Positions 46,302 through 55,700 of a DNA stretch of 64,000 nt are shown one piece after another; position 1 is the first letter of the stretch; each line of letters starts with the position of its first letter. Source of the stretch: Bacteroidota bacterium (GTDB taxonomy: Bacteria > Bacteroidota > Bacteroidia > NS11-12g > UBA9320); NCBI GenBank assembly GCA_016124755.1, contig WGNA01000011.1:310688-374687 (forward strand). The letters are read 5' to 3'. The notes below the pieces were generated by a model, which was not told the origin of the DNA, did no database searches, and saw only the letters and a list, made by a program, of their open reading frames with translations. A program made the translations under genes and the position numbers.

Positions 46302-47567
46302 CTATTGAGTTATCTGCTGAAAAATAAAACGGTGTTCTAAAATGGTTTCCACTGCCCACTCCTGAAAATCCTCTTTCCATTTTCCGTATTCGGCATAAAA
46401 TCCGGATTTGTCGAAAAGGTATTTTATCACAACATCGTTATCGTGTTTGCAGGCGAGCAAATGCCATAATACAATTTTATCGTTTTGGTTAAGGTGTGGC
46501 GCGGGATACAAAAGATCTTCTTTTATTATTTCCGGAATTTCAAACGTTTGCCGGTTTTTGATTTTTAAAACCAGACGTTCCAATTCAAAATATTTATCAT
46601 TTAAAAGCGATTCGGAAACAGCGGCTTGTACCAGCATTTTCGTATGTGTTCTCTCATTGTTACCGGTTGGAATCAGTTTTTTGAGATTTCGACAAGCTGA
46701 CATCAGCATCGTCATCATTTTTAATTCAATTAAATACGGATGTCGAATATAAAAATCAGCGTCGTTTTCGAGCAGGCCCTGTTCGGTTAAATAGGGGAGG
46801 AGCCCGTTATCGCTCAGATTAAACTCCATCTGGTCGTGGTGTTTTTCTCCGCTGATTTCAGATGAATTATTTTTAAAAACCAGAAGCGGTCTTTTATTTT
46901 TTAGATTTCTGAAAACATACAAACCATCAAATGCCAGCGTATAAAACGATAAATAATTTCCAAACGGAATCGATCGCAATTCAATGGAGCGATATCGCAG
47001 ATCACCGAATTCGTTGCTGCTGTTGATGATGGCTTCCCGCAGTTTCGCATCGGCCCACGCATTTTCTTCCACCATAAATTTGTGAATGAGATTGCGCTGT
47101 TCCCGGGCCGCTTCCATTATTCGGTCAACCGTATTAAAATGAATCGTAAACACGTCGATCATCAGTAAATCAGCCGGATGCCGGTATGCCGAAATCTCCT
47201 GATCGAGTTCAAACCAAATGGCGCTTTGTGTAGTAATGTCTGTTATCTGTTCACCGTATTCACTGAAAATTCGTTTGTGAACATCCCAGTCGAACGTGTG
47301 AAACGGATGATAAATAGAGGCGTTTTGCTGTTCCGGACTAATAATAATTCCATACGGATTTGCCATGCCGTGCGACAGATAAAACGTGTTTTTCTGTTCT
47401 TCCGCAACTTCCGGACTCCAGCCCCAGCCGTCGATGTGGAAAGATTTGAGTTGGGTTTTTTCTAATCCGATATCGGCTAAAGCAGAATTGTACCGATCCA
47501 CCATCAGTGATGTTTTCACCGGAACGAGCCGGTTTCCGAACAAACCCGATTCAATTAGTCTAATCAT
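46302..47567 (-). CDS. Operon gene 4: unknown protein of 421 residues
   Basis: Starts at the ATG 47567, eight bases inside the end of the ATPase gene; a longer frame to 47681 would overlap it much further. No signal peptide or membrane segment. The N-terminal half has 'HIDGWGWSPEVAEEQKNTFYL' (split), 'YGIIISPEQQNASIYHPFHTF' and 'DLLMIDVFTIHFNTVDRIMEA'-like strands and helices. The C-terminal half is helical and ends in 'WAVETILEHRFIFQQ'. I do not recognise a family. Tight coupling with the AAA+ gene suggests it is a substrate adaptor or structural partner. Confidence 0.78.
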   Translation of the reverse strand: MIRLIESGLFGNRLVPVKTSLMVDRYNSALADIGLEKTQLKSFHIDGWGWSPEVAEEQKNTFYLSHGMANPYGIIISPEQQNASIYHPFHTFDWDVHKRIFSEYGEQITDITTQSAIWFELDQEISAYRHPADLLMIDVFTIHFNTVDRIMEAAREQRNLIHKFMVEENAWADAKLREAIINSSNEFGDLRYRSIELRSIPFGNYLSFYTLAFDGLYVFRNLKNKRPLLVFKNNSSEISGEKHHDQMEFNLSDNGLLPYLTEQGLLENDADFYIRHPYLIELKMMTMLMSACRNLKKLIPTGNNERTHTKMLVQAAVSESLLNDKYFELERLVLKIKNRQTFEIPEIIKEDLLYPAPHLNQNDKIVLWHLLACKHDNDVVIKYLFDKSGFYAEYGKWKEDFQEWAVETILEHRFIFQQITQ

Positions 47568-49518
47568 GAATTCTTCCGGATCGTAATTCTTCTGAAGCTT
47601 TCTGTTGAATATACAAGCGTTTTGCCGTTTCCCGAATTTCCCGTTGCATGCCGGTTTCATTAATCCGGATGGCGTTTTCAATATAATTTAATGCCTCGTA
47701 CAACCGGATGTCGGTAAACGTTGCGCCCCGCATATTTTCCTTCATTAAAACTTTTAGCATTTCCGCTTTTTCATCATACGATTTAAAAAAGAAATCGTCG
47801 GGATTTTCCCACCAGATTTCGGGAAGATCGAAGTCGATTATTCGAGCGTCAACTGCTTTTTGAATATTTCTCAAATCTCGCGAAGAGAAAAACGGATATT
47901 GATTTAAAACGGCATTATAAAATGCTCCGAAGAAATCCTGCGACTTCGGATCGAAATCTTTTTCGGCTTTTTTATAAATCCCTTTAATGTCGGAATTCGT
48001 GAATTGAAATTCTTTATTGACTAATTCACCAATAGTTTCCGGTTCTTTTTGCGCATCCATATAATGATACGTTCGCGGATCGCTGGCATCGATAAATTTA
48101 TCGTCGAGTTCACTGTATTTCTTCCACCACAAATAATCCTGATCGATAAAATCTTCGGGTGACGTGGCGCCGTTCATGGAAGCGCGCATCTGAATCCGGG
48201 ATAAAACCGCTTTATCAACCTGATCGGGAATATTGGTGAAAAGCGAAATCAAACGGTTTCCGTAATTGATGGCGTACGCACCTTCGGTATTCCGCAGAAA
48301 AACGCCGATAAATTCCCGAACGCCGGCCGATACACCTTGACGGGTTCGTTCTTCTAAATTGTTTTCTGCGTCATCAATGGGAGCGAAGATGATTTTTCCC
48401 GGATCCTGCATCGGTTTAAACCACTCCATTGCCCGCTCGGCCGTTCCGCCCTGATAAGTCGAAACGATGTTTTCGGGAAGTGGCCAGAACAAAAACGGAT
48501 AACCCAATTGCTCGCAGCGTTCTTCGAGAATGGTTGCCGTTGCTGCGATGAGCATACTTTTTCCGGTTCCGGGTTTGCCGTCGGCCATAGTGATGGAAGG
48601 CAATCCGCCCAACGCATTCATCGGATTTTTCTTCGCTTCAAAATCATAACAAAGCATCCGCTCGGCGTATCGCTTAAAGAGGTGCTTTGCCTGTTTGTTC
48701 GCCACAATGTCTTCCATCCTCGTGGGGTTGAAAGCCATTCCTTTAACCGAAACCGAAATCTGCTGATCAAATCCCTGAACGGTGAATTCCTCACCTTCGA
48801 GTTTGTAATGATTGTTCGTAAAAATATCGGCGTATTTCAGAGCTTCACGGCGCATCTGAATTTCTTCTGCAAGTCGTTCGAAATACAAAGAAGTAATGCG
48901 CAATAAGTGCAGATCGGTGTTAATGATTCCGGATCGTTCGAGATACGCTGCGTAATAATACAGCGAACATTGAATCGCTTTCGAAGGCCGCGTTAACGAC
49001 ACTTCGGGTATTCCACTAAAGTCAATATTGATGGAAGATTGTTCGTCTTCCTGAATGCTTTTTACTTTAAAAGCGATGTACGAAGCGGCGGTGTAGATGA
49101 GAATTGCCGACTGGGTTTGTGACTTGTCGTGAAATTCGGGAAGGTCACTTTGATAAAGATTTCCGTCTTTATTTTTTTGCTGAAGAAGCTCTAACCCACT
49201 CGAAGTTCCATACAAATTCGAAAGATATTTTCCGATGCAATAACCCCGTCGAATTGCATTGAGAACCTGGTTGCAAACATTCGATAAAATTACCCGGTCG
49301 TCGCTGATGCGAACTGCATTTTTTAAAACCGACAACTGATCTTCCTCATTCCCGAGTGCTTTGGAAGCCTGGGTTAAAAAGGTAAGATCGATTTCTGATT
49401 TGGAAGATTTCCGGTCGGGCATCCAACCGACGGTTTTGAGATAGCCGGTGACTTCCTCGCGGAATTCGTGCAGGTTTTCGTTGCGTATTAGTAATAATGA
49501 CGAATCATTCTTCTCCAT
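47560..49518 (-). CDS. Operon gene 3: classical AAA+ ATPase
   Basis: A 652-residue protein with a ~270-residue helical N-terminal domain and one AAA+ module (about 275-460). Walker A is GKPGTGKS at 314-321. A pore-loop/helix segment 'STYQGGTAERAMEWF' (353-367) aligns in style with the 'GESExxVRxLF' stretch of Vps4/FtsH-like AAA proteins. Walker B is 'IIFAPIDDAENN' (376-387), with Asp383 where the catalytic Glu is expected. Sensor 1 and the arginine-finger helix are 'FTNIPDQVDKAVLSR' (427-441). The C-terminal ~190 residues are helical. It overlaps gene 2 by 14 bp and gene 4 by 8 bp. Likely a remodelling ATPase; the target is unknown, possibly the coiled-coil protein of gene 1. Confidence 0.85.
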   Translation of the reverse strand: MEKNDSSLLLIRNENLHEFREEVTGYLKTVGWMPDRKSSKSEIDLTFLTQASKALGNEEDQLSVLKNAVRISDDRVILSNVCNQVLNAIRRGYCIGKYLSNLYGTSSGLELLQQKNKDGNLYQSDLPEFHDKSQTQSAILIYTAASYIAFKVKSIQEDEQSSINIDFSGIPEVSLTRPSKAIQCSLYYYAAYLERSGIINTDLHLLRITSLYFERLAEEIQMRREALKYADIFTNNHYKLEGEEFTVQGFDQQISVSVKGMAFNPTRMEDIVANKQAKHLFKRYAERMLCYDFEAKKNPMNALGGLPSITMADGKPGTGKSMLIAATATILEERCEQLGYPFLFWPLPENIVSTYQGGTAERAMEWFKPMQDPGKIIFAPIDDAENNLEERTRQGVSAGVREFIGVFLRNTEGAYAINYGNRLISLFTNIPDQVDKAVLSRIQMRASMNGATSPEDFIDQDYLWWKKYSELDDKFIDASDPRTYHYMDAQKEPETIGELVNKEFQFTNSDIKGIYKKAEKDFDPKSQDFFGAFYNAVLNQYPFFSSRDLRNIQKAVDARIIDFDLPEIWWENPDDFFFKSYDEKAEMLKVLMKENMRGATFTDIRLYEALNYIENAIRINETGMQREIRETAKRLYIQQKASEELRSGRIHD

Positions 49519-50620
49519 GTTGTCGGGTATAGATGTATGGCGGTATCGATAATTTTTTGAGTTCTTCCGGGAAGCTCGAATTGAGGTGTTGCAGAACTCT
49601 GTGCGATGTGATCATGTACCGGAAAACCTTCGACACCATGCGGTCGATACATTCTTTATTCGCATCATCAACATAAAAAATCTGGCGCAATTCTCCTTTT
49701 GATAAAAAGCTTCCGGACTTTCGTTCGCCGGTTGAAAAAATCAGTTCGCTTTCGTAGGTGAAAATAAAATCATCGCGTTCAAATTCATCTTTCAACAGTT
49801 TCGTGAACGGATGTTCATCCATGGAATAATGCCCGTAAATCGGGCCGAAACCGGTGCGCTTCAGAATTTTCGGTTTAATGGATTCCCAGCCGTTATCGAT
49901 GTCGGAAGCGATCACTTTCAACGGCGCTGAATTGTGGGTGATGTGCCGGATGTTCTCTTCGAAAAACTCCGAGAGTTTGTCTTCCGAGCGATTAACTTTT
50001 CCGGCCATCGGGTTGTCGAATACCAACAGATAAACAAACGGACGGTTGGTCACCGAATCGAATGAAGCCCAACTGTACATAAACCGTCGGGTTTGTTCGG
50101 CATCGTTCAGATTTTTTATGAGTTGAAGTCTACCGGGAGAAAACTCGGTGAAGTGCGATTTTTTATAGAGATCCGTGTAATACTGAACCCGGCTCATTTG
50201 CTTTAACAGATTTTGCGGATGAGTTTTATTGCGGATGAGCGTATCGAGGATTTCATTTTTTAAAGAACCGGCTGCCGGAAGATCGTGGAGTTTTTCCTGT
50301 CGTTTTTCGATGTCGTCGTTCAGCCGTTTGAATTCCAGAAAATTCGGAAAGCCTGATTCGGTGGTGTCGACCAACATGGGCTGATCTTCACTAAAAGCGT
50401 ATTTCATCCCGAATGCTTCGATCGTGTTCAAAAACCGTTGGGCAAAATCCTGTAACACCGAAATCTCGTACGGATTATCGCTCTGGATTTGCGGAATGGA
50501 ACTCAGCAGCGAGTTGAGGGCAAACCGAACATATTCGAAATAATCTTCGTATGCATTGTCGCCCACCAGAACACTGCGGTCGTATTCGGTGAAGTGATTC
50601 GTTATGTCGATCGTTTTCAA
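49505..50620 (-). CDS. Operon gene 2: unknown protein of 371 residues
   Basis: No signal peptide, membrane segment or known motif. The N-terminal ~150 residues are helical ('NAYEDYFEYVRFALNSLL', 'EFKRLNDDIEKRQEKLHDL'). The central part has strand-like stretches ('NRPFVYLLVFDNPMAGKV', 'FIFTYESELIFSTGER') and a helix-rich end ('CIDRMVSKVFRYMITSHRV'). It lies 14 nt after gene 1 and overlaps the ATPase by 14 bp. In systems with a coiled-coil protein and an AAA+ ATPase, a bridging adaptor is common; that is only a guess here. Confidence 0.78.
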   Translation of the reverse strand: MKTIDITNHFTEYDRSVLVGDNAYEDYFEYVRFALNSLLSSIPQIQSDNPYEISVLQDFAQRFLNTIEAFGMKYAFSEDQPMLVDTTESGFPNFLEFKRLNDDIEKRQEKLHDLPAAGSLKNEILDTLIRNKTHPQNLLKQMSRVQYYTDLYKKSHFTEFSPGRLQLIKNLNDAEQTRRFMYSWASFDSVTNRPFVYLLVFDNPMAGKVNRSEDKLSEFFEENIRHITHNSAPLKVIASDIDNGWESIKPKILKRTGFGPIYGHYSMDEHPFTKLLKDEFERDDFIFTYESELIFSTGERKSGSFLSKGELRQIFYVDDANKECIDRMVSKVFRYMITSHRVLQHLNSSFPEELKKLSIPPYIYTRQHGEE

Positions 50621-50634
50621 GCCGGGCTCGACTT

Positions 50635-52008
50635 TCAGTCCATCAGGTTGTCAACCGAATCGTTACCGGATTTTTTGTTCTCCGGTTCCGGAGTCGGTTC
50701 GCCGCCGTCGCTTTCGTAATTAAAGGAGAAGGTTTCGCTCACATCGATTCCGAATTTACGGCTGTGCTCTTCCATAATTTTAGCGTCCTGCTCTTTGTAT
50801 TTTGCGGTAGCTTCGGCCATGGCAACGAGAACTTTGTGAAGCTCGGCCATTCGCTCCGGTTGTTTTTTGATGCGTTGAATTCGGTCTTTTTCTGAACCCA
50901 CAAACACCTTGGCAGCGATCTCGGTAATTTTCTGATCGGTCTTCACACCGGCTTCTTCATAAATGGAAGCCGCTTCCTGAGCCGTTGCGGATTGAATCAA
51001 TTGCAAACCGGATTCATAAGTGGTTACCCTTTCTTCGGTGTCGCTTCGAAGCTGACCGATAAGTTGTTTGAGGTTGTTTTTGGTAGTGGTTTGCGCTTCG
51101 AGGTGAATTACAATCTGATCCACAAAACGCTCTTTTGATTGGAATATACCGAGGGCCACGTTGTATTTGCCCTTGAGTTCGGCGCGCTGTTCACGGAGGT
51201 CGGCGATCTTTTTTTGTTGAGCGGTGTATTCCGGACTGTTGTTCGGCAATTCGATGAGTTCGTTTTCGGAAGTTTTGAGTCGCGCTTCGAGTTCGTCGAG
51301 TTCCTTTTTGCGCTCTTCCATTATTCGGGCGGCTTTCTCTTTGGTTTCGAAAGCGAGTTCCTTCCGGTTTTTGAGAGCATCGATCTGCACCTCCACTTCG
51401 AGAATCATGTTCTCAACGATGGCCACCATTCCCTGAACCTGAGAAATAATCCGGTTGAGAGATTCCCCGATATCGGCATTTTTCAGCCTGTCGCGGTAAC
51501 GTCGGTTTGCTTCGGCTTCGGCAGCTTTAAGCGCTTCCACTTTCGCTTCGAGTTCCGCTTTGGTTGAACGCACTTTCCGGTTTTTATATCCAAAGAGGAT
51601 GTTCCAAGCGTTCGACATTTTGGTTGCGTCTTCGGCTTCTACTTCGGCTCTCTGACGCGCTTTGGTTGCATCCTGAACGAGTTTGGTTTCAGCGTCGTTC
51701 AGCTCCTGAAGTTTGGAAAACTCACCTCCGCAACTGTCGAGCATAGCTCTGAGGTGGAGCATAAGTTCCTGAAGATCGGATTCGGTTTGATCTACATCTC
51801 CGTTGAGCGACTCGAAGTTCGAGTTGATTATTCCGGAAATAATGTCTTCAGAAGATTTGTTGCCCTGGGCTGCTTTTTCAATTTCAGCTTCAATTTTGTC
51901 GAGTTTGCTGACTACGCTTTCACCCTTCTTTTTCTCGATCCGGGCTTTGAGTTCGGTAACTTTTTTGTCGTTGCCGAGTTGGTCGAGAAGATCAAAAGAA
52001 TCTGCCAT
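50635..52008 (-). CDS. Operon gene 1: long coiled-coil protein
   Basis: From the ATG at 52008 ('MADSFDLLDQLGNDKK') the protein has 457 residues. A TTG at 52035 could add nine more, but it lies inside the exact -7 box (52033-52040), so it cannot be translated from that promoter. The sequence is almost entirely alpha helical with long heptad stretches ('ELEAKVEALKAAEAEANRRY', 'ERKKELDELEARLKTSENEL', 'KKIADLREQRAELKGK') and an acidic, disordered C-terminus ('EPTPEPENKKSGND'). It resembles PspA/TelA-type coiled-coil proteins in architecture, but I see no diagnostic motif of either. It is the first gene of the operon. Confidence 0.82.
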   Translation of the reverse strand: MADSFDLLDQLGNDKKVTELKARIEKKKGESVVSKLDKIEAEIEKAAQGNKSSEDIISGIINSNFESLNGDVDQTESDLQELMLHLRAMLDSCGGEFSKLQELNDAETKLVQDATKARQRAEVEAEDATKMSNAWNILFGYKNRKVRSTKAELEAKVEALKAAEAEANRRYRDRLKNADIGESLNRIISQVQGMVAIVENMILEVEVQIDALKNRKELAFETKEKAARIMEERKKELDELEARLKTSENELIELPNNSPEYTAQQKKIADLREQRAELKGKYNVALGIFQSKERFVDQIVIHLEAQTTTKNNLKQLIGQLRSDTEERVTTYESGLQLIQSATAQEAASIYEEAGVKTDQKITEIAAKVFVGSEKDRIQRIKKQPERMAELHKVLVAMAEATAKYKEQDAKIMEEHSRKFGIDVSETFSFNYESDGGEPTPEPENKKSGNDSVDNLMD

Positions 52009-52032
52009 CGTTTTTACGGTTGTTGTTTGTGC

Positions 52033-52040
52033 CAAAAGTA
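52033..52040 (-). promoter_or_regulatory. Bacteroidota -7 box of the six-gene operon
   Basis: TACTTTTG on the minus strand, exact TAnnTTTG, 24 nt before the ATG at 52008. No clear TTG -33 box. It decides the start of gene 1. Confidence 0.55.
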
Positions 52041-52253
52041 AGGATTTCAGGTTTTTATACTACTGCTTCGCTGATTAACATAACCGAATGAATCGATTTG
52101 ATTCGTCAATAGGGAATTCAATCTGGACAGGGAAGTAGTGTGTCTGAAAATCTAACTTATAATACCTATGATACGGAATGCAGAATGGAAAGTTACAGGG
52201 AGTTTTAGAATGTATTGGTTGGGTTATTATGTATTAGGGTAATTTTTGTAGGT

Positions 52254-52305
52254 GTAAATGGTATAGTAGGGGTAAGGCATGCCTTACCCCTACTATACCA
52301 TTTAC
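52254..52305. repeat. 52-bp perfect palindrome
   Basis: All 26 base pairs match around the centre CATG. The core reads GTAGGGGTAAGG then CATG then CCTTACCCCTAC. It lies 25 nt after the stop of the DoxX-like gene (minus strand) and 214 nt upstream of the coiled-coil operon's -7 box. No T run follows on either strand, so a REP-type repeat is more likely than a terminator. Nothing else is visible in 52041-52329. Confidence 0.95.
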
Positions 52306-52329
52306 CATTAAACAATAACATTCTTCAAT

Positions 52330-52752
52330 CTATTTTTTCAAAAACCAATTATCCAATTCCCAAAATTTATCTTTCATCAGACTTAAAGCAAATGCAGAGG
52401 CCGATGCGGCATATACAGAATAATCGAAAGCGCCTTTTATTCCGGTGGAAAATGTCATGGACAAGGCAAAAAGTAACAGCAGAATTCCACTGAGTTTTGC
52501 AAATAGTTCCGTTTTAAATCCGGCCAGAAGTGCAATTGCAAAAGTGATTTCTGCGGCAGTAGCAATAATTGCCACAACTGGAATAAACGGTTTTGGAAAC
52601 CACGGATTGATTAATTCGGTGTAGGCTAAAAAATTATCCCAATTCCCCCAAACCGAAATATCTTTATTCCAAAGCCCGAAACGGTCAGCAACGGCGGAGA
52701 GAAATCCGCATGAAATGGTAAGTCGGAGAAATAGTTTTATGAATTTGTGCAT
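52330..52752 (-). CDS. DoxX-like membrane protein
   Basis: From the ATG at 52752 the protein has 140 residues and four hydrophobic helices ('FLRLTISCGFLSAVADRF', 'FIPVVAIIATAAEITFAIA', 'LSGILLLLFALSMTF', 'YSVYAASASAFALSLM'), the DoxX/DoxD-like quinone-oxidoreductase-associated fold. The conserved region between helices 1 and 2 ('WGNWDNFLAYTELINPW') fits the family. An upstream extension to 52854 would overlap the repeat protein gene and is rejected. It lies 19 nt after the first long repeat-protein gene and is the last gene of that four-gene run. Function is unknown. Confidence 0.78.
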   Translation of the reverse strand: MHKFIKLFLRLTISCGFLSAVADRFGLWNKDISVWGNWDNFLAYTELINPWFPKPFIPVVAIIATAAEITFAIALLAGFKTELFAKLSGILLLLFALSMTFSTGIKGAFDYSVYAASASAFALSLMKDKFWELDNWFLKK

Positions 52753-52771
52753 TGCATACTGTTTTACGTAT

Positions 52772-55700
52772 TCACCTATTGCTATCATAGTATTCCCATC
52801 CTGTGCCCTTACCATAATTAAAGTAGTAAGAGCCGAATAAAGGAAACAGGTCAATACTGTTCCTCCAAATCACTTCGTCGGAATTATAATTAATCTCACT
52901 AATATGAATTTTCTGTTGCAGGTATCCGGTTTTGTATATGTCAGGTGTTTCCAGATGAGTCATTCCATCTGGTGCACACGAATTTTTAATGGCAGATATA
53001 GCTTCTAAATTTCCCTGATACCAAATTCCAATTTTATGATCATTATGATATTCTCCGGTTTCGGTTAAACGCCCCTGAGCATCGTAATAAAACCAAATTC
53101 CATTCTTTTTGCCATTTAGAATGGTGCCTTCTAATCTACGATTTCCGTTGTCATAATATTCATATACTTTACCGGAATTGTTTGTGATCAATTCTTTTCC
53201 GGTAGCATCCCACATGTTCAGATAAAAGATATTTTCGAAACTCACATCCAGATCCAAATTGCATTGATATTGTTGAAAGGCAGAAAGCACCAATCCTTTT
53301 AATGACATGTTGCCATTGGGATGCCAGGCGGTTATTTTCCCATAATATTTGATAGAGTCTCCATTAACCGGGTTGAAATAAATTCCTGTGGAATAATCTA
53401 TTTCTTTTAAAGGCCCACCGTTTATATCCCAGTGTTTCCAGGTGCCTTTTTTATATCCATTACTAATTGTTCCCTCTGATGCTTTTATTCCGTTTTTGTA
53501 ATAGAGAACATATTTTCCATTCTGTGTGTCATCGAATTGAAGTAAGCCATATTCTTCATTCAAAGAATTAATAAAAATAAGTTCTCTCAGGTCTTGCTTT
53601 AAAACAATGGGAAACTTTTCCGGGTTTTTATGGGTTTCAATAAATTCTTCTTCCAAATAAATGAGATCTGAATTCTCAAAATTAAATCTAGAGTCATAGT
53701 CATCACAAAATCCATTTATAAATATTGAGTGACCTGCGTAAAAAGCACTGTCCGCAATGCTATATACTACTTCGGCTTTTAATACTCCGGTTGAATAAAA
53801 ATAGCGCACGGTATCAGTTAAAAATCCATTTTCAATTCTTGCGGAAACCATGGTGTCGTCCAATCGGTTGCAGTACCAATATCTGCCTTGTGGAATGCCT
53901 TTATTTATAAATACGGATCCCCTTTCTTGGTAGGGAGTTCCGTACCATTTTAACCAGCCATCAACCGTGTCCTTGTGATAGTTTGTTTTGTAATCGATCT
54001 GACCGTTATTGCTAAATTTAATCCATTCTCCATCCAGTTGATTTCGTGTATAAGTGTTCAGGGAATACAGATCACGAAATGTTCCGTGCTTCTGCCCGTT
54101 CACATACGCACAACTGAATGTAAACAAATTGGTAGTACCGTTACGCTTTTGATTTGAATAATGAACATAGTATTTCTCTTTATCAGTAAAAAATACAGAT
54201 TCAACCAATCCGTTTTTTACAAACAGGCGATAATTTACCGGATAGAAAAAAGCGTGATTTTTACAAATTTTCACATTTAATTCTAATGTGCTGGGGTTGG
54301 TTAGTACCATGGTGTAGGTCATTTCTGCTTCACTACTCTCAACAGTACTCAGATTAATGATTCCGGAAAAGGGTTTACCTTTAAGCCATATTTCATAGTT
54401 CAGTGTGTCAGCAGGTTGATATAGAATGCGGGCATGATGTAATACATGATCATATCTATTTGGATAAATCTTGCCCGGTTGGGTTTTTATTAAATACGAA
54501 TAACGAATGCACAATTCATGATTTTGATCCCAATCATTAATTGTGACTTCCAAATTCGAAGTGAGGCTGTCTGAACGTCTATAGTTGAAATCTCTGCAAT
54601 TTATCCCATTGTAAAAATTGTCATAGAAGCCCAATCCTGAGTGAAGTACGTAATTGAATACCTTTCGATGTGAAAGTAAGTGGTTTGATCGATTATATTT
54701 TCTATCGGTAGAATTTGGGGAATTCAGTTGGACTATGCCTATGCTATCGGGATATTTTAAATCCCAATACGACAGTTCCGAAGCATATTCACCGGATTCA
54801 GAAGAAAATAGCAGATTGCGATATAAATACACTTTGGTTTTCTGAATCTCTTTTTTACCCATAAAAGTTTTTCTAAATTCTGTTGAATTCATGGTAAACA
54901 GATGTTTATCTATGTCTGAACCAGCGGAACTGAATTGAATGGTTTGATAAATTGATCCATTCTTTCTGTAAAAATGTATTGGGTTTAGCGTGTCGGAAGT
55001 TCTGAAATCATATTTAAATTCTAACCGACCGTTTTTATGATATCTTGCCATAACAAGATTATCTGACCAGCTACTATTTATTGAAGCATTGGAAGCAAAT
55101 ATTTGACTATACAGGCAATTATTCCCTCCGTTCATTCGATATTGTTTTAAACTTCCGTCGTTGTGCCAGAAATATTCGTAACGATTAGAATCAGCACAAT
55201 CAAGCGCTATCATCACGCCCTTTTTATTAAAACGGATGAATGTTGTGTCTTTTAATTGCGGAGTATGAATCGTTTTTATTTTTCCATTTTTGAAATAACT
55301 GATTTCTTTCATACTTAACTGAACAAATTCGGTTTTCCCGTTCCTACTTGTTACCGTCGCAGTATCATAGAAAGATTCTTTCAAGATTCTTCCTTTCTCA
55401 TCATATTTGACCAAACGTCCGTTAATAAATCCATCAGAAACATCGCATGAATAAAGGATGTGTTGTTTGTAGGTGAGCGTCATTGATCCATTAACAGTAT
55501 CCGAATCGTAATGATAACTTAAGACATATTTGTCGTGGAATATTTTCCAATCACCTGTTTTACGGTCACGATCGTATTGTCCGCTTTGAATTAGTTTCCC
55601 ATCTTGATCATACCATTTAGCCGAACCGTTTTTCAAATTATCCCTGAAAGAAACTATTGCTGCGATGTGTGTTGTGTCCTTTTGTTTAATTCGCTCTTTA

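Noticed and set aside
46291-46380. Extended start of the small membrane protein of the six-gene operon
   Set aside because: It would overlap the end of the preceding gene by about 80 bp and lacks the hydrophobic start seen from 46290.
52254-52305. Bidirectional rho-independent terminator
   Set aside because: No T run on either side and an extremely long perfect stem; a REP-type palindrome fits better.
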